Source: Paludibacter sp.
GTDB lineage: Bacteria > Bacteroidota > Bacteroidia > Bacteroidales > Paludibacteraceae
Assembly (NCBI GenBank): GCA_023666945.1
Contig: JAMPAY010000005.1
Span: 62,001-126,000 of the forward strand
DNA length: 64,000 nucleotides
Direction: 5' to 3'
Shown: piece by piece, positions 52,139 through 59,978 of the stretch
How the letters are laid out: each line of letters opens with the position of its first letter
Numbering within the stretch: the first letter of the stretch is position 1
The notes under the pieces: generated by a model
Database searches by the model: none
Seen by the model: the letters and a program-made list of their open reading frames with translations, nothing else
Told to the model about the DNA's origin: nothing
Program-made: the position numbers and the translations under genes

Positions 52139-52864
52139 ATGCTAACTATCATTACGATTAATTATAATAATGCATCGGGGCTTCTGCAGACTATGAACTC
52201 CGTGTTGTCACAATCTTATTTAGATTATGAATATCTTGTCATCGATGGGGGCTCTACGGATGATAGCATAACTATTGCACGCAGTTTTAATATACAGGGA
52301 GAGCGATTGCACTTTGTTTCAGAACCAGACAAGGGTATTTATGATGCAATGAATAAGGGTATTCGTTTAGCGCATGGTGATTATTGCATATTCTTGAATT
52401 CCGGTGATTGTTTTGCAAATAATGATGTCTTGCAACGTGTGATGGATTATGGGCTCAATGCAGAAGTGTGCTATGGAGATGCGGTTTTTATATATCCGCA
52501 TAAAGAACAACGTCGCATTTATCCGTCATGCTTATCAATAGATTTCTTTTATTATGATTCGCTTTGTCATCAGGCTATATTCTATAAGACCGATACATTG
52601 CGTAGGATAGGAGGCTACGATGAACATTTTCAACTGATAGCGGATTGGGCGATGAATGTTACATTATTGCGCCGACAGACTACTTTCATGCATATTCCCT
52701 TGGTTGTCGCTCATTATGATATGGGCGGGCGTTCTGCTACATCCGAGGGTCTGGCTCGTTGTACGCAAGAAAGAAACGATTACTATCACCACCATGGGTT
52801 GTTTTATATACATTTTTACATGTATATAAAGCGCAAACTACACAAATTGTTTAAGCATACATGA
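52139..52864 (+). CDS. GT2 family glycosyltransferase
   Basis: 241 residues. TIITINYNNASGL, DGGSTDDS near 39-46 and the metal site region FLNSGD near 85-90 mark the family; ADWAMN near 174 is the conserved C-terminal catalytic Asp region. This subgroup (WcaA-like, 'colanic acid-type' GT2) transfers single sugars to a lipid-linked chain. Closely related in layout to the enzyme at 59175. Its last 4 bases are the start of the next gene (ATGA at 52861-52864), and the base composition changes exactly there. Confidence 0.9.
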   Translation: MLTIITINYNNASGLLQTMNSVLSQSYLDYEYLVIDGGSTDDSITIARSFNIQGERLHFVSEPDKGIYDAMNKGIRLAHGDYCIFLNSGDCFANNDVLQRVMDYGLNAEVCYGDAVFIYPHKEQRRIYPSCLSIDFFYYDSLCHQAIFYKTDTLRRIGGYDEHFQLIADWAMNVTLLRRQTTFMHIPLVVAHYDMGGRSATSEGLARCTQERNDYYHHHGLFYIHFYMYIKRKLHKLFKHT

Positions 52865-53856
52865 ACATCCTACACCATAGTATCTTTGCCCCTAATCCGT
52901 GGGGGCATGGCGGAGAAAAACGCACTACCCAATTGCAAGAGTATTTTCGCACGCAAGGTCTCGAAGTTATCGAACTTAATGTAGACCTCGGCTCTCTTTC
53001 GCTTGGCGGTATATGGGGAGCATTGCTTCTGCTCTTGCGCACCTATGGTCTGCACTCGTTTCGTTCGCCCTATAAGTTTTTGCGCACATGGTATCATACG
53101 GCACGACGCTACAATAATTTGATACGTGCATTCAGTCGTACCGATTTCGACGAGTTCCATTGGGAATCGGTGCGTGAGGAGTGGTATATTCTCTGTGTGT
53201 TGGCACGCCGGCATGGCAAAAAAGTAATAGCCTATCCGCATAATCTTGAATCCTTGGTAACGAATCATCGTTCGGTTTTCCGTTGGGATAATCACAACGC
53301 ATTCCGCCACGAACTGAATATCTATCGGCAATGTGCACGCGTCTCTGTCATTTCTTTTGAAGAATCTTGGCTGCTCGCTCTCTATGGGGTGAGTGCCGTC
53401 TGCTTTCCTTATCATCTTCCACAGGTTGTCGAAAACTCTTGTCTGCATATTGCCGAGCAGCGAAAGAGTGCCGACAAAAATTTCTATCTCCTCTTGGGGA
53501 CTGCCATCAATCCGCCTACGCGTATGGGCATGGAAGAAATCCTCTGTGCATGGCAATCTTCTAACCTTCCCTTGGTGGTGGCTGGCTACGGCACAGAAAC
53601 ACTTACCGATTATGCCTGCGAACATATCCGTGTCTTGGGAACTGTCGACAACGATATGTTGGCACAGTTGCAAACCCATGCTATTGCGTTGGTTATTTAT
53701 CAGCCGGCAACAACGGGTGCACTTACACGTATCGAGGAGGCGATTGTTGCGCAATTGCCTGTTTATACCAATCCCATGGGAATGCGCCATTATCAGGGCA
53801 ATCCCTCTGTTACATGCTATCAAGATATTCCGCATCTCATGTCTATGCTCGCGTAG
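52861..53856 (+). CDS. Putative GT-B glycosyltransferase
   Basis: 331 residues. The N-terminus APNPWGHGGEKRTTQ resembles the glycine-rich acceptor loop of GT-B enzymes, and the second half (FYLLLGTAINPPTRMGMEE, VLGTVDNDMLAQLQ, IEEAIVAQLPVYTNPMG) has the order of the GT1/GT4 donor domain, without the usual Glu-x7-Glu spacing being perfect. The exact family is uncertain. The gene is markedly richer in G+C than both neighbours. It is coupled by a 4-base overlap to the gene before it. Confidence 0.72.
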   Translation: MNILHHSIFAPNPWGHGGEKRTTQLQEYFRTQGLEVIELNVDLGSLSLGGIWGALLLLLRTYGLHSFRSPYKFLRTWYHTARRYNNLIRAFSRTDFDEFHWESVREEWYILCVLARRHGKKVIAYPHNLESLVTNHRSVFRWDNHNAFRHELNIYRQCARVSVISFEESWLLALYGVSAVCFPYHLPQVVENSCLHIAEQRKSADKNFYLLLGTAINPPTRMGMEEILCAWQSSNLPLVVAGYGTETLTDYACEHIRVLGTVDNDMLAQLQTHAIALVIYQPATTGALTRIEEAIVAQLPVYTNPMGMRHYQGNPSVTCYQDIPHLMSMLA

Positions 53857-53883
53857 GCATGTTCAACAAAAAAAACGATTCCA

Positions 53884-55320
53884 ATGCTATTTAATTCCAT
53901 AGAATTTGCTTTATTCCTACCCATTGTTTTCTTGCTCTATTGGTTTCTGTTTGATTATGCTATAAGGGGAAGTAGGCACCGGTTACTTTATCAGAATCTC
54001 TTTATAGTGATAGTTTCTTATCTTTTTTATGGGTGGTGGAATTGGCGTTTTTTGTTTTTGATAGCATTTGTAAGTTTGTGTTCCTATGGGAGCGGGTTAC
54101 TGATTGTTCGTGCCTTACGCCCTAAAGTATGGCTGACAATCAATATCGTCATTAATCTTGCTGTTTTGGGGGTGTTTAAATATTATGACTTCTTTATTAC
54201 TTCGTTTGCCGAACTAATAGGGACTAATCCAAGCGGTTTAGTGCTCAATATAGTATTACCGGTAGGTATTTCCTTTTATACCTTTCAAGCATTATCTTAT
54301 TCTATTGATGTATATCGCAAAAAAATACCTGCAACCTCCGATGTTGTGGCATTTTTTGCTTATGTCTCTTTCTTTCCGCAATTGGTGGCAGGACCTATTG
54401 AGCGGGCAACAAATTTACTACCCCAATTCCAATCAAAACGCACCTTTGATTATACAGAGTCAGTTTCTGGTATGCGCCTTATTCTTTGGGGACTTTTCAA
54501 AAAAATGGTTATAGCAGATAATTGTGCTATCTATGTAGATCAGGTTTTTGTCTCTTATAACACCTATAGTGCTTCTACATTAATTTTAGCTGCATTGCTT
54601 TTTTCTTTTCAAATATATGGCGATTTTTCGGGCTATTCTGATATAGCGATCGGTACTGCCCGGTTGTTTGGTATCCGCTTAATGCCTAACTTTCATCTCC
54701 CGTATTTTTCGCGTAATGTGGCTGAGTTTTGGAAACGCTGGCATATCAGTCTGAATACATGGTTTGTCGATTATGTATATATCCCTCTTGGGGGAAGCCG
54801 TGCGGGCTCATGGAAAACCATTCGCAATACTTTCATAATTTTTCTCTTGTCAGGTCTATGGCATGGAGCCAATTATACGTATCTTGCTTGGGGAATGTAT
54901 CATGCCTTATTATTCATTCCGTTAATTTTTCTGGGACACACACGCAGATATACATCGTCTCCCACTTTCAAACATGCCCCCCAAATGTTACTAACTTTTC
55001 TACTGATAGTAATTGGTTGGATTATTTTCCGTGCTCCAAGTGTAGATGTCGCGCTTGATTATTTTTGTCGCATTTTTGATAGATCTATTCTGTCAATACC
55101 TTACCTTATGAACCGCTCTTTTTATCTATCTATCAGTCTGTCGCTTGCTATACTTTTTGTTGTGGAGTGGTGTATGCGTGGGAATATGGCTACCAATTTA
55201 TGTGCCAATCTATTTATTGCTTCGCGAACAATGCGTTGGTTATGCTATCTGGCACTTATTGTTTGTATATATTTCTTCGGTAAGTTTGACTATACACAAT
55301 TCATTTATTTCCAATTTTAG
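53884..55320 (+). CDS. MBOAT family O-acyltransferase, AlgI-like
   Basis: 478 residues, polytopic (about ten transmembrane helices). The MBOAT catalytic His327 is in LWHGANYTY, and FFPQLVAGPIERATNLLPQ and WKRWHISLNTWF are AlgI/DltB-type signatures. In alginate-type systems such a protein takes an acyl group from the cytoplasm through the membrane and a periplasmic SGNH-fold partner puts it on the polysaccharide. The next gene, one base on, encodes that kind of partner, so O-acetylation of this locus's polysaccharide is likely. Confidence 0.93.
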   Translation: MLFNSIEFALFLPIVFLLYWFLFDYAIRGSRHRLLYQNLFIVIVSYLFYGWWNWRFLFLIAFVSLCSYGSGLLIVRALRPKVWLTINIVINLAVLGVFKYYDFFITSFAELIGTNPSGLVLNIVLPVGISFYTFQALSYSIDVYRKKIPATSDVVAFFAYVSFFPQLVAGPIERATNLLPQFQSKRTFDYTESVSGMRLILWGLFKKMVIADNCAIYVDQVFVSYNTYSASTLILAALLFSFQIYGDFSGYSDIAIGTARLFGIRLMPNFHLPYFSRNVAEFWKRWHISLNTWFVDYVYIPLGGSRAGSWKTIRNTFIIFLLSGLWHGANYTYLAWGMYHALLFIPLIFLGHTRRYTSSPTFKHAPQMLLTFLLIVIGWIIFRAPSVDVALDYFCRIFDRSILSIPYLMNRSFYLSISLSLAILFVVEWCMRGNMATNLCANLFIASRTMRWLCYLALIVCIYFFGKFDYTQFIYFQF

Positions 55321-55321
55321 T

Positions 55322-56170
55322 ATGAAACATTTTTTGCGTGATACGGTTCTGTTTCTGTTCTGTGCAATGTTTGTCTTGTTGCTGGCTGAAGGATATTATT
55401 TCTATTCACATGCTTACGAACAGAACGTGAATGGTTGGGAAGTCTATACGGCTATAAGAAATAGTCTGATAAAAAAAACGGATTCCGTAAAACGTTTACT
55501 CATAGGTGATTCTGTCGCTATGCAAATGTATCCTTGCGACCAAGAGTATGACGATATGGTTTCTTTAACATGCAATCAGGCCATTACTTTTGCTGGGTAC
55601 TATTTCTTGCTCAACAACTATCTACAAACCAATCCCGACAATCTACCGTCAGAAGTTGTTATTTTGGTTACACCGTTTACTTTGGCGTCTGCAGGCGATG
55701 AGTTCATGTTTCATTATTTTCTGAAACCGTTTTATCGTACCTCATATCAAAAAGATTATACACAAACTCTTTCTGCAACCATTGCCTCACTGCCATGTCC
55801 ATGGCTTTCACAACTGCCTTTCATTCGTTCTTCCAACTATACGATAGATTATCTTCCAACGCCACAAAGAGTAAATCCGTTACTAAGTACTATTACCGAC
55901 GAATATATGTGCAAGATGCATCAACTCTCGCAACAGTATGGTTTTCAACTTTATCTTTTGCCTGCACCTATTCGCGAATCGCGTCGTATCGAATTGGAAG
56001 AGCGTATTGTTTCGTCTTATGCTCAGGATATGTCATCAAATTCGTGGGAGAACTATTTACAATCTTTCATTAAATCTATTGTTGTATATCCCGATTCTAT
56101 GTATCAAGACCCAATTCATTTTTCAGCATCCTTTATACCAAAACATTATCTCAATAACATTCTTCCGTAA
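55322..56170 (+). CDS. SGNH/AlgJ-like partner of the MBOAT acyltransferase
   Basis: 282 residues from ATG 55322 (an in-frame ATG 177 bases earlier overlaps the MBOAT gene and adds nothing family-like). One N-terminal transmembrane helix (about 8-27), then a periplasmic domain with GDS at 62-64 (catalytic Ser64) and DPIHF at 263-267 (Asp263, His266), the Ser-His-Asp set of SGNH/AlgJ/AlgX enzymes. It should transfer the acyl group delivered by the MBOAT protein to the growing glycan. One base separates the two genes. Confidence 0.82.
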   Translation: MKHFLRDTVLFLFCAMFVLLLAEGYYFYSHAYEQNVNGWEVYTAIRNSLIKKTDSVKRLLIGDSVAMQMYPCDQEYDDMVSLTCNQAITFAGYYFLLNNYLQTNPDNLPSEVVILVTPFTLASAGDEFMFHYFLKPFYRTSYQKDYTQTLSATIASLPCPWLSQLPFIRSSNYTIDYLPTPQRVNPLLSTITDEYMCKMHQLSQQYGFQLYLLPAPIRESRRIELEERIVSSYAQDMSSNSWENYLQSFIKSIVVYPDSMYQDPIHFSASFIPKHYLNNILP

Positions 56171-56176
56171 TTCGCA

Positions 56177-56551
56177 TCATCTCTTCATTCGCCATGCTCC
56201 GTATGCAATGCCGATGACTATCAGTGCAGTTAGTGCACCACAACAAATCTTATAAAAACGTGGTACATAGCGTACGGGCTTTTCTATCAGCACCTCTTTC
56301 TCCAATCGTATTGTGTCGCAGTGTACCACCGTGCGTACACGCTCTCGTAGCAACGTATCGCGTACCACTATCGTATCACCGCGCACCCATACCAATCTGC
56401 TTCGCTCCACATGCACGCTGTCGTGTTCTGCTGTATGTTGTATGACCGACGAATCTTGGTGCTGCACCAGGCAGTCATGCACAATCCTGCATGCACTCCA
56501 GTTCACTGCTACGATACTCAGGAGTAGCAATCTCAATATAATGTTCTTCAT
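56177..56551 (-). CDS. Small lipoprotein-like, spanin-type protein
   Basis: 124 residues: signal peptide with a possible lipobox (WSAC, Cys21), a charged central part with short repeats of the form DTI/RDTLL/HCDTI (about 58-82), and a C-terminal transmembrane helix (about 100-120). Proteins with a DTV-repeat centre and a C-terminal anchor occur in Bacteroidales prophages beside lysis genes. Its start lies inside the end of the DUF5675 gene (77-base overlap), as is typical of overlapping phage lysis genes. It converges with the SGNH gene, 6 bases between stops. Confidence 0.6.
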   Translation of the reverse strand: MKNIILRLLLLSIVAVNWSACRIVHDCLVQHQDSSVIQHTAEHDSVHVERSRLVWVRGDTIVVRDTLLRERVRTVVHCDTIRLEKEVLIEKPVRYVPRFYKICCGALTALIVIGIAYGAWRMKR

Positions 56552-56891
56552 GTATAGGGCTGTTTTGCAATAGTTTCACAATGTCTCGTTCTGCTTGTTT
56601 GGAGTCGGTCAGATGTTTGCCGTCGGCAGTAGCACTACCCACCAATATACATCCGTTTGTGTCCCTTATGCTGTTGCCGGCATGTATGCGTATACCTGAA
56701 TGTCCGGGTACATGCAGCAATAGGGGGAGCAGACGTTTGAATTTCGGACTCTGTGTAACGGTCAGTCTATACCAACCTATAGGCACTATCCGAGGACGCT
56801 CTAATGTGTCGCATAGTCGGTGTTTGCCGTGGTATAGAACGCCATTTATGCAATCAGTCCCTGTTCGGGTTCTTACTAAAGTCAGTTTCAT
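56475..56891 (-). CDS. DUF5675 family protein
   Basis: 138 residues from ATG 56891 (upstream in-frame codons lie in the preceding small gene). It starts MKLTLVRTRTG and continues with GVLYHGKHRLCDTLE, PIGWYRLTVTQSPKFKR, LLHVPGHSGIRIHAGN, GCILVG, which is the DUF5675 pattern with its conserved His-Ala-Gly-Asn. The family is common in phages and prophage-like islands of Bacteroidetes and is suspected of a cell-wall or L,D-transpeptidase-related role; this is not proven. Its cassette context suggests an endolysin-like task. Confidence 0.8.
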   Translation of the reverse strand: MKLTLVRTRTGTDCINGVLYHGKHRLCDTLERPRIVPIGWYRLTVTQSPKFKRLLPLLLHVPGHSGIRIHAGNSIRDTNGCILVGSATADGKHLTDSKQAERDIVKLLQNSPIHEEHYIEIATPEYRSSELECMQDCA

Positions 56892-56896
56892 AGGTC

Positions 56897-57076
56897 TTAT
56901 CCGAGTGAATTGTTTTCTTTCATATTGATGCCGAAAAGTGCGGCACTGTAGGTAAGGGTGGAGGCGAAGGCTGTCAGCACCGAAGAGTGTATCTCTCCTG
57001 TAGGCTTGACAATGAAGGCCGCCACCAGCAATGAGCATCCGAAGATACTCATTGCGGTTGCAAGACGGCTTTTCAT
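56897..57076 (-). CDS. Small membrane protein, holin-like
   Basis: 59 residues: two hydrophobic segments (about 5-23 and 34-50) with a short hydrophilic turn, a Lys/Arg start and a Lys/Asn-rich tail. It lies between the paralogous pair and DUF5675, 5 bases before the latter. Shape and place are those of a small holin; no sequence family recognised. It is found only by reading the minus strand, below usual gene length cut-offs. Confidence 0.6.
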   Translation of the reverse strand: MKSRLATAMSIFGCSLLVAAFIVKPTGEIHSSVLTAFASTLTYSAALFGINMKENNSLG

Positions 57077-57078
57077 GT

Positions 57079-57390
57079 TTATTCCTTTCCGTAGTTTTCA
57101 GCGAAGATAAATCCGCGTAAAGTCTTGTACTTGTTTTGGGCTTTGAATCGCTGAACGGCACTTTGCATTTCTGCCGGAGTCGACATCACTTCGCGCACTT
57201 TGGTTTGGGCATTCTTAAACGCATCCATTGCCGCTTGCTGTCCTGTCGTAGGATTCCCCTTGTACGGATTGCATATGCGGCTCGTGAAGTTCGTGCCGGT
57301 GTCATTGCGATGCATAAAAATGGTTTTTGTATGACGGCACACTTTGCCGGATACGTGGTCTACTGGGTCTATATAAAATACTTTTGCCAT
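57079..57390 (-). CDS. Small protein, paralogue B of a tandem pair
   Basis: 103 residues. It shares the layout of the next gene upstream: a Cys-His-containing N-terminal half (GKVCRHTKTIFMHRN) and the C-terminal run KYKTLRGFIFAENYGK. No catalytic motif or known family. The stop is 2 bases from the start of the small membrane protein gene, so it belongs to the lysis-like cassette. Confidence 0.7.
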   Translation of the reverse strand: MAKVFYIDPVDHVSGKVCRHTKTIFMHRNDTGTNFTSRICNPYKGNPTTGQQAAMDAFKNAQTKVREVMSTPAEMQSAVQRFKAQNKYKTLRGFIFAENYGKE

Positions 57391-57431
57391 AATGTTGTTG
57401 TTTAATGGATAATAAAGGTGTAATTAAGTGT

Positions 57432-57746
57432 TTAGTCTGTCAGTTTTGCATATTCTTGCGCAACCATAAATCCGCGCAAAGTGCGATATTTCCGTTGTGC
57501 TGCAAATCGTTTTTTGTAAGCGGCAGTATCTTCTGCGCTCAGTTGGTTTACGGCTTCAATAGCGTTTCTGAATAGCGTCTGTCTCGCAATTTCTTCTTTG
57601 CTGTAAGGATGCTTTTTTAAGTCACGCACGTTGCATCTCCTTCCCGTAAAAATACTTCCGTTACGTTCCTGAAAGAAGTAATCGCTGTGCGTACACACCT
57701 TCCCACGCATCAATTTAATAATGTCTGTCGGAATGATTTTACTCAT
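57432..57746 (-). CDS. Small protein, paralogue A of a tandem pair
   Basis: 104 residues. GKVCTHSDYFFQERNGS matches the GKVCRHTKTIFMHRND of its partner, and KYRTLRGFMVAQEYAK matches the partner's C-terminus, so the two arose by tandem duplication. First gene of the minus-strand cassette. Candidate operator and promoter just upstream (57783-57807). Function unknown; a phage head/tail-type or regulatory role cannot be chosen. Confidence 0.7.
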   Translation of the reverse strand: MSKIIPTDIIKLMRGKVCTHSDYFFQERNGSIFTGRRCNVRDLKKHPYSKEEIARQTLFRNAIEAVNQLSAEDTAAYKKRFAAQRKYRTLRGFMVAQEYAKLTD

Positions 57747-57782
57747 AGATCGTTTGTTTTGGGTTAATTAAATGAAATTTGT

Positions 57783-57794
57783 GAAATCGATTTC
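57783..57794. promoter_or_regulatory. 12-bp palindrome at the start of the cassette transcript
   Basis: GAAATCGATTTC is perfectly symmetrical and lies 5 bases downstream of the minus-strand -7 box, where a repressor would block initiation. Confidence 0.5.
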
Positions 57795-57925
57795 GAGTGC
57801 AAAGGTATATTCCTGACGCATTCTACTGTCTTCTTTTATCTCTTTTTGTCCGTTTCTGTCCACATGTTTCCGCATAATGCGTGCTTTGTCTGCTTTTGTT
57901 GTCTTATGCCGGCGAAAACCTTAGG

Positions 57926-57957
57926 TTTGAGTGTGTTGTTTTTTTATACTAACTTTG
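57926..57957 (+). promoter_or_regulatory. Promoter upstream of the truncated glycosyltransferase
   Basis: TTTG (57926-57929), 20 bases, TAACTTTG (57950-57957), about 20 bases before the start codon. Confidence 0.75.
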
Positions 57958-57976
57958 TCCCTGTTATTATATATAA

Positions 57977-58195
57977 ATGCTCATGAATCTGCGTTTTATT
58001 TCAAATTATGTAGCACCCTATACAGGCAATTTTATCCCTTCACTATTGTCTGTCGAAAAACATCCAACTGTCGATAACGTTATTTATGCTTTCCCAGACA
58101 CTGTGCAAAAGCAGGCATGGATGGTCGCCTTTAAGCAGGAACATAGAGTTCTTTTTTGCCGTAATCTTTCAAGCCGATATAGCAGCAATGTATAA
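57977..58195 (+). pseudogene. Truncated glycosyltransferase N-terminus
   Basis: 72 residues. MNLRFISNYVAPYTGNFIPSLL followed by VIYAFPDTVQKQAWMVAF looks like the first 60 residues of a GT-B glycosyltransferase, with the acceptor loop (YTGNFIPSL) and second strand, and then the frame ends. The +1 frame stays readable for about 25 more codons, so a frameshift plus deletion is likely. It keeps a full promoter. Alternatively it is a short functional peptide, which I think less likely. Confidence 0.5.
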
Positions 58196-58291
58196 CATCC
58201 TTCCTTTTACCAAATTCAGCACGCACTCATCTTTGTGTCATAACCGATAATTACAACACATTGTCAAATACAGTCAACTGATTTTTTAATA

Positions 58292-58600
58292 CTACGTTTT
58301 GTTCATTACAGGTTTGTCCTGTAAGTAATGCTCTATGTGCAAATGAAGTTTTTCAAAATAACTTTGCACTTTTTCTTCAGGTATCACCACACGCTGCATC
58401 ATTGTTTTGGCTGCATAGTAGGTCGATTTGCTGCACGATAAGGCCAATGTGGCATCCATATAGTCGGCTTCCGGATGCAACAAACTCCAATGGAAGTATT
58501 CGTAATACGTTAGCATACTTGTACTCAGTATGCCCGCATCGCGTAAATAACCATGAATACCTGATTCGTGTAGGTGGTGCAATAATTCATAAAGTGTCAT
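58292..58600 (-). CDS. Small protein of unknown function
   Basis: 102 residues, mainly helical, rich in Tyr and His (YELLHHLHESGIHGYLRDAG). LALSCSKSTYYAAKTMM could be a helix-turn-helix, but weakly. It is transcribed away from the DUF4248-like gene; a minus-strand -7-like box is at 58655-58662 without a good -33 box. It seems part of the small accessory island between 56.2 and 59.0 kb. Confidence 0.55.
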   Translation of the reverse strand: MTLYELLHHLHESGIHGYLRDAGILSTSMLTYYEYFHWSLLHPEADYMDATLALSCSKSTYYAAKTMMQRVVIPEEKVQSYFEKLHLHIEHYLQDKPVMNKT

Positions 58601-58718
58601 AAGGAGAGAGGTATTAGAGGTGAAGAAAATTTAAGATGGCATGCCAAACATATACAAAGATACAAAAAACTAAACGCCATTCCTGAATTTTCCGGAATGA
58701 TGTTCTTAAAACTTGTTG

Positions 58719-58727
58719 TATATTTGC
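58719..58727 (+). promoter_or_regulatory. -7 box for the small DNA-binding protein gene
   Basis: TATATTTGC, about 70 bases before the start codon at 58799. No good -33 box. Confidence 0.4.
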
Positions 58728-58798
58728 GCATTGTCGTTCATCTTCTTCAAATAGAATGACACTGCACGTATTAATCATCTTAAATAGTTGTTTTCATT

Positions 58799-58999
58799 AT
58801 GGACAATCGTATTCATGCAGGTAAGGAGCGGGCGTATCTCAAATCCGAGTTGGCACGCAAAGCGGGAGTAAGTACCAAAACGTTTTCTCGTTGGTTGAAA
58901 GCCGATGCCGAGGTGTTGCGTTCTATGGGCGTTTCGCCGCACGCACATATATTGCCACCACATATAGTCAAATACATTCGAGATAAATATGCTTTCTGA
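58799..58999 (+). CDS. DUF4248-like small helix-turn-helix protein
   Basis: 66 residues. KSELARKAGVSTKTFSRWLK (about 15-34) is a helix-turn-helix of the type seen in DUF4248 and phage regulators, and ILPPHIVKYIRDKY near 51-64 matches the C-terminal pattern of DUF4248. In Bacteroides such small proteins accompany capsule loci and mobile islands. It is likely a DNA-binding regulator of the adjacent cassette; the palindrome at 57783 is one possible target. Confidence 0.65.
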   Translation: MDNRIHAGKERAYLKSELARKAGVSTKTFSRWLKADAEVLRSMGVSPHAHILPPHIVKYIRDKYAF

Positions 59000-59098
59000 A
59001 CGCTGTCTAAACGCGTCACTGCATCGCCAATCATAGCCTGTCTGCTGATAATTCTACATCTATCGTGCTCTACAAAAGGCATGTCACATCACAATGGG

Positions 59099-59131
59099 GT
59101 TGCGTATTTCTGCAAAATAGACTATCTTTGC
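59099..59131 (+). promoter_or_regulatory. Promoter of the second glycosyltransferase group
   Basis: GTTG (59099-59102), 20 bases, TATCTTTGC (59123-59131), about 44 bases before the GT2 start. Confidence 0.7.
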
Positions 59132-59174
59132 AGAGTGGTAAAACTAACCATAAAACCTACCGCACCCTTTACAC

Positions 59175-59978
59175 ATGCTCTTAAGCATCATTACCATCAC
59201 ATACAACAATCTCAGTGGCTTGCAACGCACCTCTGCCTCCGTTAAGCAACAATCTTGGTGCGACTACGAGTGGCTCGTTATCGATGGCGGTTCTACCGAC
59301 GGAACTGTCGGCTGGTTGCAGCAACAAACCTCTGCAGCAGAAACGTTTCGATGGCTCTCCGAACCCGACAACGGTGTCTACGATGCCCAGAACAAAGGCA
59401 TTCGCTTGGCTAAAGGCGACTATTGTTTCTTTCTCAATGCCGGTGATGTCTTGTGCGATGGCAATGTGTTGCAACATATCTTTGCTCTTCCTGCAGAGGC
59501 CGATGTTATCTATGGCAACGAAATCGTGGTCGATGCACAGGGAAAGCGGGTAGGGTATGCACGTGGGGTGGAGCATCCCTCATTCCTTGATGTGTATCGT
59601 AGTTGCATGAAGCATCAGGCTACGTTCATCCGCCGTTCTTTGTTTACACGCTATGGTGTTTACGACGATACCTTGCAAATCGTGGCTGATTGGGAATGGT
59701 TCTTTCGGGTAATCGCTTTCCACGATGAGGTAACACTCCTCTATAAGGATGTAGATGTTAGTTTCTTCGAAAATACGGGTATCAGTTATCATAGTACGGA
59801 GCGTTGCGCAGCAGAACGGCAAATAGTACTCAATCGATACATGTCCCGCCGTATGCAGCACGACTACTCTTTTCTTGCAACCTATCCCTATCTGTCGCGT
59901 GCAACATACAAAAAGTGTTGGAGCATACTGCTGCGCTGTGCAAATAGATGGGCAAAATATATACAAAAGAAATCATGA
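59175..59978 (+). CDS. GT2 family glycosyltransferase
   Basis: 267 residues. IITITYNNLSGL, DGGSTDGT near 38-45, FLNAGD near 89-94 and ADWEWFFR near 172-179 are the family markers. Subtype like the enzyme at 52139. The gene begins a new transcription unit of high G+C, with the promoter at 59099-59131. Its stop overlaps the start I choose for the next gene by 4 bases (59975-59978). Confidence 0.9.
   Translation: MLLSIITITYNNLSGLQRTSASVKQQSWCDYEWLVIDGGSTDGTVGWLQQQTSAAETFRWLSEPDNGVYDAQNKGIRLAKGDYCFFLNAGDVLCDGNVLQHIFALPAEADVIYGNEIVVDAQGKRVGYARGVEHPSFLDVYRSCMKHQATFIRRSLFTRYGVYDDTLQIVADWEWFFRVIAFHDEVTLLYKDVDVSFFENTGISYHSTERCAAERQIVLNRYMSRRMQHDYSFLATYPYLSRATYKKCWSILLRCANRWAKYIQKKS

Larger units (their letters stand above)
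57747..57976. other. Divergent control region of the cassette and the glycosyltransferase fragment
   Basis: 230 bases with a minus-strand -7 box TACCTTTGC (57807-57799, no good -33 box), the palindrome GAAATCGATTTC (57783-57794) immediately downstream of it, and a complete plus-strand promoter (57926-57957). Confidence 0.65.

Noticed and set aside
52870..53835. 321-codon minus-strand frame
   Set aside because: Shadow of the GT-B gene at 52861-53856, which is coupled to its neighbour by a 4-base overlap.
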